Shown one piece after another: positions 15,633 through 24,260 of a DNA stretch of 64,000 nucleotides. The stretch lies in NCBI RefSeq assembly GCF_013300825.1, contig NZ_JAAIMY010000004.1, forward strand, positions 62,001 to 126,000, written 5' to 3'. The notes below the pieces were generated by a model. The model searched no databases and was not told where the DNA came from. It saw only the letters and a list, made by a program, of their open reading frames with translations. This DNA comes from Blautia wexlerae. Its GTDB lineage: Bacteria; Bacillota; Clostridia; Lachnospirales; Lachnospiraceae. Positions within the stretch are counted from its first letter, which is position 1, and each line of letters opens with the position of its first letter. The position numbers and the translations under genes are program-made.

Positions 15633-16388
15633 TCATATTTCACTTACAGAAGACAGTATTTTTCTTAATTTGCTGCCATAATCCTTCCCTGCTGCCCAGC
15701 CCCCGCCATAGGGGTTTTCCTGGATCCCCAGCCACTCCACATAAGGAGCAGTCTCTCTGGTTACATAGTCAAAGCGCTCATCCACGCATTCCTGATTCAA
15801 AGCTTCGGAGGATGCATAAGCCTTCAGATGCTGTACCTGTGCCCGCAGTCCTGTACGGACATCAGGGAAAGAATTTCCCTTCACTCCGTTTCCGGTTGTT
15901 CCCAGTCCTGCAAAATTAAACTGGGTAATCTCAGAATCGCCACCATAAGACAGCCATCCGGTTTCCAGCATGGATTGTGCAAATACCACCTCTCCACGGA
16001 CATTTTCAGCATTGGCTTCCTCAATGATAATATTACAGAAAGTCTCAATATCCGGTGCCCCACCTGCCCCCAGTGCCTCCTCCGGATAAGGAATACCCTG
16101 CTCATTATACAGAGAACACATGGCATCTGCTGTTACAGTGGTTCCACCCATAATCGTATAATACCCATAGGTGTTATCTGTGGAATCCTCATTGGAAATC
16201 ACTGTATCTGAGGATTCTTCCAGATATTCAGGCTTTGATATCTGTCCTTCCCCTGAATGATCCGGTTCCTGACTGTTATCCGATAGTGTCTGATCCTGCC
16301 CGGCACTTACGAAAGCAGGTGCCCCGAACATCAGGGCACCTGTCATTGTCATAAGCAGCCAGAAATATTTTCCCGGCACTTTTTTCAT
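15633..16388 (-). CDS. Secreted glucosaminidase-domain cell wall hydrolase
   Basis: The 251-residue protein has a signal peptide (MKKVPGKYFWLLMTMTGALM, cut near VSAG). A Ser/Asp/Glu-rich linker to about residue 75 is followed by a C-terminal N-acetylglucosaminidase-type domain: EEANAENVRGEVVFAQSMLETGWL with the catalytic Glu in the E-T-G motif, then FAGLGTTGNG and GLRAQVQHLKAYAS. It should cleave peptidoglycan glycan strands outside the cell. The ATG lies one base after the folD stop (TAAGATG), so translation is probably coupled to folD, an odd pairing with a C1-folate enzyme. Confidence 0.88.
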   Translation of the reverse strand: MKKVPGKYFWLLMTMTGALMFGAPAFVSAGQDQTLSDNSQEPDHSGEGQISKPEYLEESSDTVISNEDSTDNTYGYYTIMGGTTVTADAMCSLYNEQGIPYPEEALGAGGAPDIETFCNIIIEEANAENVRGEVVFAQSMLETGWLSYGGDSEITQFNFAGLGTTGNGVKGNSFPDVRTGLRAQVQHLKAYASSEALNQECVDERFDYVTRETAPYVEWLGIQENPYGGGWAAGKDYGSKLRKILSSVSEI

Positions 16389-16389
16389 C

Positions 16390-17244
16390 TTATGCGTTTA
16401 CCTTTCTCATTGCAGCTTCTACTACATGACCAACCAGTACAGAAGTTGTAACACTTCCAACACCGCCAGGTACAGGTGTAATAGCATCTACGATAGGCTC
16501 TACTGCTGCGTAGTCAACATCACCACAGAGTTTGCCTTCTGCATTTACGTTAATACCTACATCGATAATTGTCTGGCCTTCTTTTACATATTCAGCACCA
16601 ACAACACCTGCACGGCCTGCTGCTACAATAATAATATCTGCTTCACGTGCTACAGACGGCATATCTACGGTTCTTGTATGGCAGATTGTAACAGTTGCGT
16701 TTTTCTTAACCAGCATCATTGCTGCAGGTTTACCAACAACAAGGCTTCTTCCGATCACTACTGCCTTTTTGCCTGTGCAGTCGATTCCGTAATGATCAAG
16801 AATTTCCATACAAGCCTGTGGTGTACATGGCGGGAAACCGATCTTTTTGCCTGTGAATACACCGGACATGGAAAGGTCTGTCATACAGTCAACGTCTTTT
16901 TCAGGAGCAAGTGCATTCTCGATCACTGCCTGATCCAGATGTTTTGGAAGCGGACGGAATAATAATACGCCGTGAATGCTGTCATCTTTGTTTACTTTAT
17001 CGATTGTTGCAAGAAGTTCTTCCTGGGAAACATCTTCCGGAAGTAAGATTTTTTCACATGCAACGCCTAAAGTTTCGCAACGTTTTGTTGCTCCTCTTTC
17101 ATAGGAGATATCGCTTGGGTTTTCACCAACACGGATGATGCAAAGGGTAGGATTTACTCCTTTTCCCTGAAGCTCTGCTACGTTTGCTTTGATTTTCTCG
17201 TTTAATGCTGCTGTTACTTCTTTACCTAATAACTGCTTAGCCAT
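16390..17244 (-). CDS. folD: Bifunctional methylene-THF dehydrogenase/methenyl-THF cyclohydrolase
   Basis: The 284-residue protein matches FolD throughout. It has SYERGATKRCETLGV with the catalytic Lys region, DSIHGVLLFRPLPKHLD, PPCTPQACMEIL, the nucleotide loop VVIGRSLVVGKPAAMMLVKKNATVTICHTRT, and PVPGGVGSVTTSVL at the C-terminus. It interconverts methylene-, methenyl- and formyl-THF in the methyl branch of the Wood-Ljungdahl pathway. It is downstream of fchA with a 168-base gap. Since FchA is also present, the cyclohydrolase activity may be shared, as in other acetogens. Confidence 0.97.
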   Translation of the reverse strand: MAKQLLGKEVTAALNEKIKANVAELQGKGVNPTLCIIRVGENPSDISYERGATKRCETLGVACEKILLPEDVSQEELLATIDKVNKDDSIHGVLLFRPLPKHLDQAVIENALAPEKDVDCMTDLSMSGVFTGKKIGFPPCTPQACMEILDHYGIDCTGKKAVVIGRSLVVGKPAAMMLVKKNATVTICHTRTVDMPSVAREADIIIVAAGRAGVVGAEYVKEGQTIIDVGINVNAEGKLCGDVDYAAVEPIVDAITPVPGGVGSVTTSVLVGHVVEAAMRKVNA

Positions 17245-17412
17245 TTGTCGTTCCCTCCGAAATTATACGTTATTATTCTATACTGTATCTGAATGATTTC
17301 AGCATAATCGCCTCATAAATCATATGCACTCTGTAAAAAAATACATCTCAATAAATAATGTTACACTTTATTAAAAGAGACGGAAAACAATACAGAAATT
17401 TCTATTTTACTA

Positions 17413-18042
17413 TTATTTCAGTCTGCCAAGTACGCTGTTAAATGTGTCATCTGCGATCTTTGTATATTTTTCAAGCATCGCATCTGCTTTTCTGTTTAAT
17501 TCTTCTGCATACTCTCTGTCAGCCATGGATTTTGTGTTGATGTATACGTTCAGGCTGGCACCCTGTAATGCTGCCTTACAGAAAGCTGCACCAACACCTG
17601 CATCACTGATAGCAAGCTTGGAGCCTTTTGCGCCGAATTCTACGATCAGCTCGATCGCTTCACAGCATTTCTCCATGATTTCCATAGGAACGGAGCAGGC
17701 ATCTTTTAATACGATCTCCATGACTCTTGCTTTCTCAGCTTTTTCTTCCTCTGTCTCTTTTGGCATTCCATATGCTTTGGATAATGGTTCGAATACTTCA
17801 GCATCACGTTCGATCAGACGAAGGAAATCCTTCTGAAGCTGATCACATTTTGCCTTTAATTCATACATTTCTTCTTCAACATCCGCATATTTCTTTTTTC
17901 CTACAGTAAGGCTTCCTACCATATTTCCAAGAGCAGTTCCTACTGCACCAACTAATGCAGACGCACCGCCGCCGCCCGGAACCGGAGCCTTAGATGCCAG
18001 AACTTCAACGAATTCTGTACATGTACTTGTTGAAAATCCCAT
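17413..18042 (-). CDS. fchA: Methenyl-THF cyclohydrolase (FTCD-type cyclodeaminase family)
   Basis: The 209-residue, mostly helical protein carries the family glycine loop ASKAPVPGGGGASALVGAVGTALGNMVGSLT at residues 13-43, which forms the folate pocket, and MGFST at the start. It belongs to the cyclodeaminase/cyclohydrolase family; in acetogens FchA converts formyl-THF and methenyl-THF. GAGGGAG precedes the ATG. Its place between the acs genes and folD supports the methyl-branch role rather than histidine degradation. Confidence 0.93.
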   Translation of the reverse strand: MGFSTSTCTEFVEVLASKAPVPGGGGASALVGAVGTALGNMVGSLTVGKKKYADVEEEMYELKAKCDQLQKDFLRLIERDAEVFEPLSKAYGMPKETEEEKAEKARVMEIVLKDACSVPMEIMEKCCEAIELIVEFGAKGSKLAISDAGVGAAFCKAALQGASLNVYINTKSMADREYAEELNRKADAMLEKYTKIADDTFNSVLGRLK

Positions 18043-18130
18043 TTTTTCTCCCTCTTTCTGTTTATATTTACTTATTTGACTCTGATATTTGCGGATTATT
18101 CTGCTGTTTCCATAATCCTGATATCATTTG

Positions 18131-18799
18131 TCATTTCTGAACGCATTTCAGATATGCTTTCAGAGAACCAATGATCACATCTCCCATAACTGCCATATCC
18201 TCTGCCTGGAAAGAGACAGGGAAGTTGTCAGAAAAGAGAATCTGTGAAGACGGCGGAAATTCCTCATCGCCTTCCCAGAGGATCATCTGTATTTTATATT
18301 CCGGAAAAATTTCTACTTCATAGGCAATATCTCCATGCTTTACAGGGATGGCACTGATATGCTCCATGATCGCCTTAAAATCTCCCAGACGATTTCCATA
18401 GGAAAATGCCAGACGTTTGATGCATCTGCCGTCAAACTGTCTTAAATATACTTCTCCCCATGGCATCTCACGGTATGTTTTAAATTTTCCGGAACTCTCA
18501 GACTTCAGACCATTTAAAAGAAAACGGATGGTCAGAATCCTTGCATAGATCATATTCTCCAGCGGATAAAAGCACTTATCATCCGGCGTATGTGTTACTT
18601 CAAAATCCGGCCATGTAATCTGATACTGTGTTCCAAGAAAAGTTAAAGTAAGTTTTTTTGTTTTTTCATCGTAAGGAATAGACAGTCTGGAAGCAATTTC
18701 CTTCGGATCTGCAGCTGCAAACTCCTGAGTATAATGCTCCCATGGCATTCTTTCCTTACTGTCTTTTTCATAATTTAAGTCATTTAAGCTAAATGCCAT
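18131..18799 (-). CDS. DUF3786 protein of the CODH/ACS cluster
   Basis: The start MAFSLND at 18799 is chosen because GGAG lies six bases upstream, giving 222 residues. The sequence has the DUF3786 pattern: YDEKTKKLTLTFLGTQYQITWPDFEV followed by LLNGLKSESSGKFKTYREMPWG and FSDNFPVSFQAEDMAVMGDV. No cofactor motif is visible. DUF3786 proteins are, as I recall, encoded mostly near corrinoid and CODH/ACS genes, and here the gene sits between acsV and fchA. A role in corrinoid handling is suggested by context only. Confidence 0.8.
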   Translation of the reverse strand: MAFSLNDLNYEKDSKERMPWEHYTQEFAAADPKEIASRLSIPYDEKTKKLTLTFLGTQYQITWPDFEVTHTPDDKCFYPLENMIYARILTIRFLLNGLKSESSGKFKTYREMPWGEVYLRQFDGRCIKRLAFSYGNRLGDFKAIMEHISAIPVKHGDIAYEVEIFPEYKIQMILWEGDEEFPPSSQILFSDNFPVSFQAEDMAVMGDVIIGSLKAYLKCVQK

Positions 18800-18908
18800 A
18801 TAAATCTCCATAAGCAGGGCAGATCAAAGGAATCTAAAGATCTGTCCTGTTATTTTTATTTCTCTAGTAGATATTCATAATTTCTCATATAGAAATTACT
18901 GAAATTCA

Positions 18909-20849
18909 TCAGCGGTTCTGGATCTCTTCCATTACAGTTGGGAACATACCTGTATCTGTATGAGGAATGAAACATGCACCAACAAATTCATCCATATAGA
19001 TTGGCACTGTAGAAAGTTCCATATATGTCATATTGGAAGCAAGTTCATAAGTCTTCTTCTCTGCCGGTGTTGACAGAAGCATCAGATAGGCACCTGTCAG
19101 AGAGGAGTTACCAATGTAGTGGAATTTCTCAATAGGGATATCCGGGAACATACCGATGTTGACTGCGTTCTGCATGTTGATACCGCTTCCGATACCGCCT
19201 GCAACATATACGTCATCGATCATGCTCACATCGAAATCCAGAGAAGTGAGCATTGTACGGATTGCTGAGAAGATGGCACCTTTGGCACGGATGAAGTTGT
19301 CAATATCAACTTCTGTGATCTCAACATCTTTTACAGAACCTGCCTCTTCCTCAAATGCCAGGACATAGCTGCCCATTCCGTATTTGTCATGTTTGATTCT
19401 CTTTCCTTCACGGATAAATTTACCCTTGGGGTTGATGATTCCGCAGATATAAAGTTCACTGATCACATCGATGATACCGGATCCACATAAACCTACAGGT
19501 TTGGTTCCCGGATCACCTACGATCTTGTAGGTGGGCTCCATAGTCTCTTTGTCAATGGTACATGCTTCGATGGCTCCATCTGTAGCACGCATACCACAGC
19601 TAATGTCACCACCTTCAAAGGCAGGACCTGCAGAACATGCACAGCTCATCATAAAGTCTGAGTTTCCAAATACAAGCTCTCCGTTTGTACCAAGGTCGAT
19701 AAACAGTGAAAACTCCGGCCTGTTCCAGATCTGGCTGACCAGGGTTCCGGCTGTAATATCGCCGCCTACATAGCTTCCGATATTCGGCGCCATAATAATA
19801 TGAGCGTCTTTATTGATATCAATTCCCACATCAGAAGCAAAGAGGGAATTGGTCTTAAAGAATGCAGGGATATATGGTTCTGTACGCAATGGATCAGAAT
19901 TAATTCCTGCAAACAGATGATTCATAGTTGTATTAGATGCCACGCACATTCTATATATGCGGTTTTTCGGGAATTTGGCACTTTTGCACATCTCGCTGAT
20001 CATCGGATTGATGGTTTCTTTGATCACAGCATCCTGCAGCTTTTGCTGGCCGCCCGGTTTCTGTGATTCTACAATTCGGTTAATAACGTCTGCACCGAAA
20101 CGGATCTGTCCGTTTCCGGCAGAACTCTTTGCCAGAATTTCACCGTTTTCCATATTGATCAGTACAGCGGAAACAGTTGTTGTACCAATATCGATTGCCA
20201 GACCACCGATTACTACATCTTCGTCTTTACCGAAGATATCATACACAAACATATCGTCAGAAGTAGCGCGGATCACACATTTTACTGAAAAATTACTCTC
20301 TCTCAATACATCCGGAAGCTTTTTCAGAACTGCATAAGGGATTCTGACTCTGCTGATATTCAGATACTTCCGCAGTGCTCTTGTAAGTCTCTCGTTATCC
20401 GGCATTGTGTCATCCAGAGACGGAGGATCCATTGTGACATCCACAACCTCCAGACTGTTTTTCAATTCGATGCCTGCAAGTTCTACATCTCTTTTGGCAT
20501 TTTCAAAAATGGCTATTTCCTCTTTAGAGCTTAAATCAGCTACTTTCATTCTGCTCTTATAGGCAGATGCAATATCAGGTACCAGCACATTTACATCTGC
20601 ACTGATCTTGCTGCAGCATGCAAGGCGCCATCCTTCCTGATATTCTTCGTCAGAAATATGTAATGTCTTTTTGCTCTCCAGTTCTCCGCTCTTTAACTGG
20701 ACACGGCATTTTCCGCAGGCTCCGTTTCCAGAACATGGTGCATCGATCGCCACATTGGCTCCACGAGCTACCTCAAGTAAATTGTCCCCCGCATTGGCAA
20801 ACGCTTCTACCACACTGCCATCTTCGAATGAAAATGTTACCTTAAACAT
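18909..20849 (-). CDS. acsV: Corrinoid activation/regeneration protein AcsV (RACo-type)
   Basis: The 646-residue protein has an N-terminal [2Fe-2S] domain with C39-x5-C45-x2-C48 and a distal Cys at 78/79. A linker leads to an ASKHA ATPase domain with the phosphate-binding AIDIGTTTVSAVLI near residue 220 and IDLGTNGELVFGN further on. These are the features of RACo, which uses ATP and low-potential electrons to return inactive Co(II) corrinoid on AcsCD to Co(I). It stands between acsE and the DUF3786 gene. A terminator-like hairpin upstream (20897-20924) may reduce its expression relative to acsE. Confidence 0.95.
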   Translation of the reverse strand: MFKVTFSFEDGSVVEAFANAGDNLLEVARGANVAIDAPCSGNGACGKCRVQLKSGELESKKTLHISDEEYQEGWRLACCSKISADVNVLVPDIASAYKSRMKVADLSSKEEIAIFENAKRDVELAGIELKNSLEVVDVTMDPPSLDDTMPDNERLTRALRKYLNISRVRIPYAVLKKLPDVLRESNFSVKCVIRATSDDMFVYDIFGKDEDVVIGGLAIDIGTTTVSAVLINMENGEILAKSSAGNGQIRFGADVINRIVESQKPGGQQKLQDAVIKETINPMISEMCKSAKFPKNRIYRMCVASNTTMNHLFAGINSDPLRTEPYIPAFFKTNSLFASDVGIDINKDAHIIMAPNIGSYVGGDITAGTLVSQIWNRPEFSLFIDLGTNGELVFGNSDFMMSCACSAGPAFEGGDISCGMRATDGAIEACTIDKETMEPTYKIVGDPGTKPVGLCGSGIIDVISELYICGIINPKGKFIREGKRIKHDKYGMGSYVLAFEEEAGSVKDVEITEVDIDNFIRAKGAIFSAIRTMLTSLDFDVSMIDDVYVAGGIGSGINMQNAVNIGMFPDIPIEKFHYIGNSSLTGAYLMLLSTPAEKKTYELASNMTYMELSTVPIYMDEFVGACFIPHTDTGMFPTVMEEIQNR

Positions 20850-20893
20850 TCGGCAACCACCTTTCTCATAATCGTTAATAGCCTGTAATAAAA

Positions 20894-20926
20894 CAAGGGC
20901 CGAAGACCGAAGCCTTCAGCCCCCAT
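20894..20926 (-). terminator. Attenuator-like hairpin between acsE and acsV
   Basis: On the minus strand GGGCTGAAG pairs with CTTCGGCCC (one G-T pair) around an 8-base loop, followed by TTGTTTTATT. It lies 32 bases after the acsE stop and would partly stop transcription before acsV. Confidence 0.55.
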
Positions 20927-20955
20927 AATTATGTATTCAATTCGTATGAAACTGA

Positions 20956-21741
20956 TTAGATTTCCAGATAGGAATCTGCATACAGTGTATTGCCTTTGAA
21001 TACATCACAGGATTTGATAGTTTCCATCAGACGAAGGTCGTTAGGGTTAACGATTGCTGATGTAAGACCATTCATCATAGCCATTGCTACAAGAGCAGAG
21101 TCCATGATCGGACGGATATGTTTTGGCATACCGTTACTGTTGTTAGAAAGACCACCTGTAGAGTTCAGTCCCATTTCAGAGAACATCTTGATAGCTTCAA
21201 GAACTTCCATCTGTTTGTCCTGCATTCCTTTTACAACGAGGAATAACGGGTCAAACCACAGATCTTCTGTATCCATGCCCTGAGCCATACCTCTTTCAAG
21301 CATGTTCTGGCAGTGCATCATACGCTCATCATTGTCAGCTGCTACCATACCAGAGGAGCAAAGTGCGATACAGATTGCATCATTTGCTGCTGCAAGGTCG
21401 ATATTGGAAATTCTGTCACCTGCGTCTGCAGAGTTAACGATTGGTTTTCCTTTTGCTCTGTTGTATACAGAAATACCAGCTTCGATAGCTTTCTGGTTTG
21501 TTGTATCCAGTGCAAGCGGAACATTATCAAACTCAGACTGAAGGAGCTGAACAGCCCATTTCATTAAGTCTTCGCCATCATTTTCTGCAGGTCCGATATT
21601 CACATCGAGGTAAGTAGCACCAGCATCCAGCTGCTGTTTTGCTCTTTTGATGATCGGTTCAGGATCTCTTTCTGTAAATGCTTTGTTTACTGCCGGTGCA
21701 GTAGTGGAAAGTCTTTCTCCAATTGTTACGAATTTTGCCAT
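20956..21741 (-). CDS. acsE: Methyl-THF:corrinoid/iron-sulfur protein methyltransferase
   Basis: The 261-residue protein is a pterin-binding TIM barrel of normal AcsE length. It shows VTIGERLSTT at the start, DAGATYLDVNIGP, LALDTTNQKAIEAG, KPIVNSADAGD and STGGLSNNSNGMP, where the Asn that helps protonate N5 of methyl-THF is expected. It transfers the methyl group from methyl-THF to the Co(I) corrinoid of AcsCD, linking the methyl branch to acetyl-CoA synthesis. AAAGGAGAAC precedes the ATG. Confidence 0.97.
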   Translation of the reverse strand: MAKFVTIGERLSTTAPAVNKAFTERDPEPIIKRAKQQLDAGATYLDVNIGPAENDGEDLMKWAVQLLQSEFDNVPLALDTTNQKAIEAGISVYNRAKGKPIVNSADAGDRISNIDLAAANDAICIALCSSGMVAADNDERMMHCQNMLERGMAQGMDTEDLWFDPLFLVVKGMQDKQMEVLEAIKMFSEMGLNSTGGLSNNSNGMPKHIRPIMDSALVAMAMMNGLTSAIVNPNDLRLMETIKSCDVFKGNTLYADSYLEI

Positions 21742-21858
21742 AACCCTGTTCTCCTTTTATATTTATTTATACAGAGAAATCTGACAATTGCAGATCCCTC
21801 TACATACATTTTTCTTTATAATCCGGCCGGTACAAAACCGACCAGATGTTTACGGTCA

Positions 21859-23217
21859 TTAGATCTGGCCGTCTGCCTGCAGATCCTTTAAGAATTTAAC
21901 AAGCTGTACAGCTTCTCTTGGTCCAACGATGATTTCCCATCCAGGAAGTTTTGCTTCCAGATCACCCTTCAGAACCGCTACTTTACCAGGAATGATCAGT
22001 TTTCTGGATTTAACCTTCGGTTCAACATTCTCTTTGATATAAGAAGAAATACTGTTACCGGAGAATTTACCAGCTGCCCATGATGTCAGTACGGAAAGTC
22101 CGCCTGCATCATTGATTACCAGGTTAAGCGGAACACCGGAACGCTCCAGCTCGCCGGATACTACGAAATATGTAAGAGCAAAGTCTACAGTAGTAACTAC
22201 TACAGAATTCTCATCAGCACCATTTAATGGATAGATGCCTGGCTCTACTTTCATTGGTTTCTGCGGGTCTGTGTAAACATTCTGACGCAGACCATATAAC
22301 GGAAGAGCCTCTGCATATGTCATCTGCTCCATAACGATAATGGAACCATATTTCATTGTAAACATAGATGCTAAAGCTGCCTGTAAGTGAAGGTCGCCTC
22401 TGGCAATCTTAACAAGATTTACGATAGATGGATAACCAAATGTTCTGTCCTGATCTTTCAGAGCTGCACGACGAACCTGTACAGTATTTGCAAAAGTTTC
22501 TTTGATGTCAGCGCCTGTTGTATCAAGAACAAGATTCTTATTTCCAAGTTTTTCAAGAGCTGCTGTTGTATCATATAATTCATTTAAGTCTTTACCGGAT
22601 ACACCAAGAACAACACCTGCTTCTGTAGCAACTGCGTTCATTGCTTCGTAATTGGAAGCATCTGCACCGTTTAAGACCGGTTTGCTGTCTTTGCATACTG
22701 CAAGAGCTGCTTTAGCGATTTCAGGATCTTTGCAGTCAAGAACTAAAGTTCTGCCAAGACCTGCTGCTTTTTCTACAAGTGCTGTATATTTGGCAGCATC
22801 TGCGCCTTCGCCGCAGTTTACATATACAAGTTCAGCGTACATTCTCTCACCGATACGGTCATAATCAACCTTCGGGATCTCAGCAAGTTTAGCTTCTACT
22901 GTAGCATCATCCATGCATGTGCACAGAGCTACTGCATATCTAGGTTTGCTTACGAATGTTTTCTCATGTCTGAATAATACAGTTTCACCGCCAAGTGTGA
23001 ATTCGCCGTCGCCTGTTCCGATTTTGATTGTTTTCATTGGCGGAGCTGTAGCCTCGGATAAGGAAGCTAAAGCTTCATCAGACATATGCGGACATTGTTC
23101 AATCTTCATAGCGCCCTGAGCAACTTTCATAGAGAAAGCCATACAAGTTGGGCATCCGCATTCCTTACAGTTTTTCTTTGGTGTTAATTTAAAAATCTGA
23201 ATACCATTCAGTGCCAT
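21859..23217 (-). CDS. acsC: Corrinoid/iron-sulfur protein large subunit AcsC
   Basis: The 452-residue subunit begins with a [4Fe-4S] domain with C17-x2-C20-x4-C25-x16-C42. A TIM barrel and a C-terminal corrinoid-binding domain follow (AGGLSVLTSWAAGKFSGNSISSYI region). It carries the methyl-cobalt intermediate between AcsE and the A-cluster of AcsB, with the Fe-S cluster used for reductive activation. acsD is 22 bases upstream and acsE follows, so all three should be made together. Confidence 0.97.
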   Translation of the reverse strand: MALNGIQIFKLTPKKNCKECGCPTCMAFSMKVAQGAMKIEQCPHMSDEALASLSEATAPPMKTIKIGTGDGEFTLGGETVLFRHEKTFVSKPRYAVALCTCMDDATVEAKLAEIPKVDYDRIGERMYAELVYVNCGEGADAAKYTALVEKAAGLGRTLVLDCKDPEIAKAALAVCKDSKPVLNGADASNYEAMNAVATEAGVVLGVSGKDLNELYDTTAALEKLGNKNLVLDTTGADIKETFANTVQVRRAALKDQDRTFGYPSIVNLVKIARGDLHLQAALASMFTMKYGSIIVMEQMTYAEALPLYGLRQNVYTDPQKPMKVEPGIYPLNGADENSVVVTTVDFALTYFVVSGELERSGVPLNLVINDAGGLSVLTSWAAGKFSGNSISSYIKENVEPKVKSRKLIIPGKVAVLKGDLEAKLPGWEIIVGPREAVQLVKFLKDLQADGQI

Positions 23218-23239
23218 TTTATTTGTTCCTCCTATTCAA

Positions 23240-24184
23240 TTACGCAAGTGCTTTGATCATTCTGGAAATAGCTGCAACAGCTTCCGGATGTCTTAAGATG
23301 ACTGCATCAGATCCGGCTGCAAGGTCAGCAGCAGCTGTCATAACTTCCATATCGATTCCACGCTCTTCTTCCGGTCCCCATTCAGGCATATCTTTCTCAG
23401 AAGCTGTTGCTTCTTTTACGCCCCATGTTTCAGCGGATACCGGTGTAATGATAGGCATCTGCAGCATGTTATCATTCTGAGATAAAGCTGCACCTTTAAT
23501 ACGGTCCATAGTGGATACAACATATTCATATCCATATCCGGCAGCAGCACTACCGATATTCATAACAATTTTCTGTGCATTAACGCCTAACTGAGTAGTT
23601 ACAACGTTAAGCTGTTTAGCAAGGTTGATATCTACGGCAGATTCTGCACCTACGATCTGATCGTAAGCAAGTCCTGCTGCAGCACCGATTGCTTTGTAGT
23701 TTTCTTCTTTTTCTGAAAGAATCAGTACGTTTCTTCCCTGAAGAGCTTCCGCTACCTTAGGAAGGAGTTCTGCGTCTTTCTCTACATTCTTGCATCCTTC
23801 AACTACTAATGGTGCATCAATTGCATCTGCAACTTCTTTAACAACTGCGATAAGTTCATCAACAGATTTGTTTACACCGTTCGGATCTCCACCCTCAAGG
23901 ATCAGAGCTACAAAGTCAGCACCTTCCATAGCTGCTGCTTTTTTAGCCATTTCTCCGATTGTGGATGCTCCGTCATAGTATGCTTTGATACCTTCGGATA
24001 CAATATTCTCAAGACCCATATCAGAGATTTCAACACCGATCTTAGGTGCGTTTTCTGATGGTGCATCAAAAGAATAAAATGGATAAGTAGAGTCTCCGCC
24101 GATTGTTACAGTCTTATCTCCGCTACCAATTGTGACTGTATTAATCTTTGCATTAAATTTCTGAAGTTTCTGATTAAACGGCAT
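23240..24184 (-). CDS. acsD: Corrinoid/iron-sulfur protein small subunit AcsD
   Basis: The 314-residue subunit has MPFNQKLQKFNAKINTVTIG at the N-terminus, a TIM-barrel core with VALILEGGDPNG, and the C-terminal segment WGPEEERGIDMEVMTAAADLAAGSDAVILRHPEAVA typical of AcsD. It pairs with AcsC to hold the corrinoid. AGGAGGCC stands upstream. The gene lies 76 bases downstream of the second acsB and immediately before acsC. Confidence 0.97.
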   Translation of the reverse strand: MPFNQKLQKFNAKINTVTIGSGDKTVTIGGDSTYPFYSFDAPSENAPKIGVEISDMGLENIVSEGIKAYYDGASTIGEMAKKAAAMEGADFVALILEGGDPNGVNKSVDELIAVVKEVADAIDAPLVVEGCKNVEKDAELLPKVAEALQGRNVLILSEKEENYKAIGAAAGLAYDQIVGAESAVDINLAKQLNVVTTQLGVNAQKIVMNIGSAAAGYGYEYVVSTMDRIKGAALSQNDNMLQMPIITPVSAETWGVKEATASEKDMPEWGPEEERGIDMEVMTAAADLAAGSDAVILRHPEAVAAISRMIKALA

Positions 24185-24260
24185 TTCTATTTGGCCTCCT
24201 TAAAAAAATTACTATGTGCTTGCCTCTACGCAGACAAATCACATCATCTCATATAGTATA

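Noticed and set aside
16426-16962. Plus-strand frame over folD
   Set aside because: It is a shadow of folD, with no domain motif and improbable composition.
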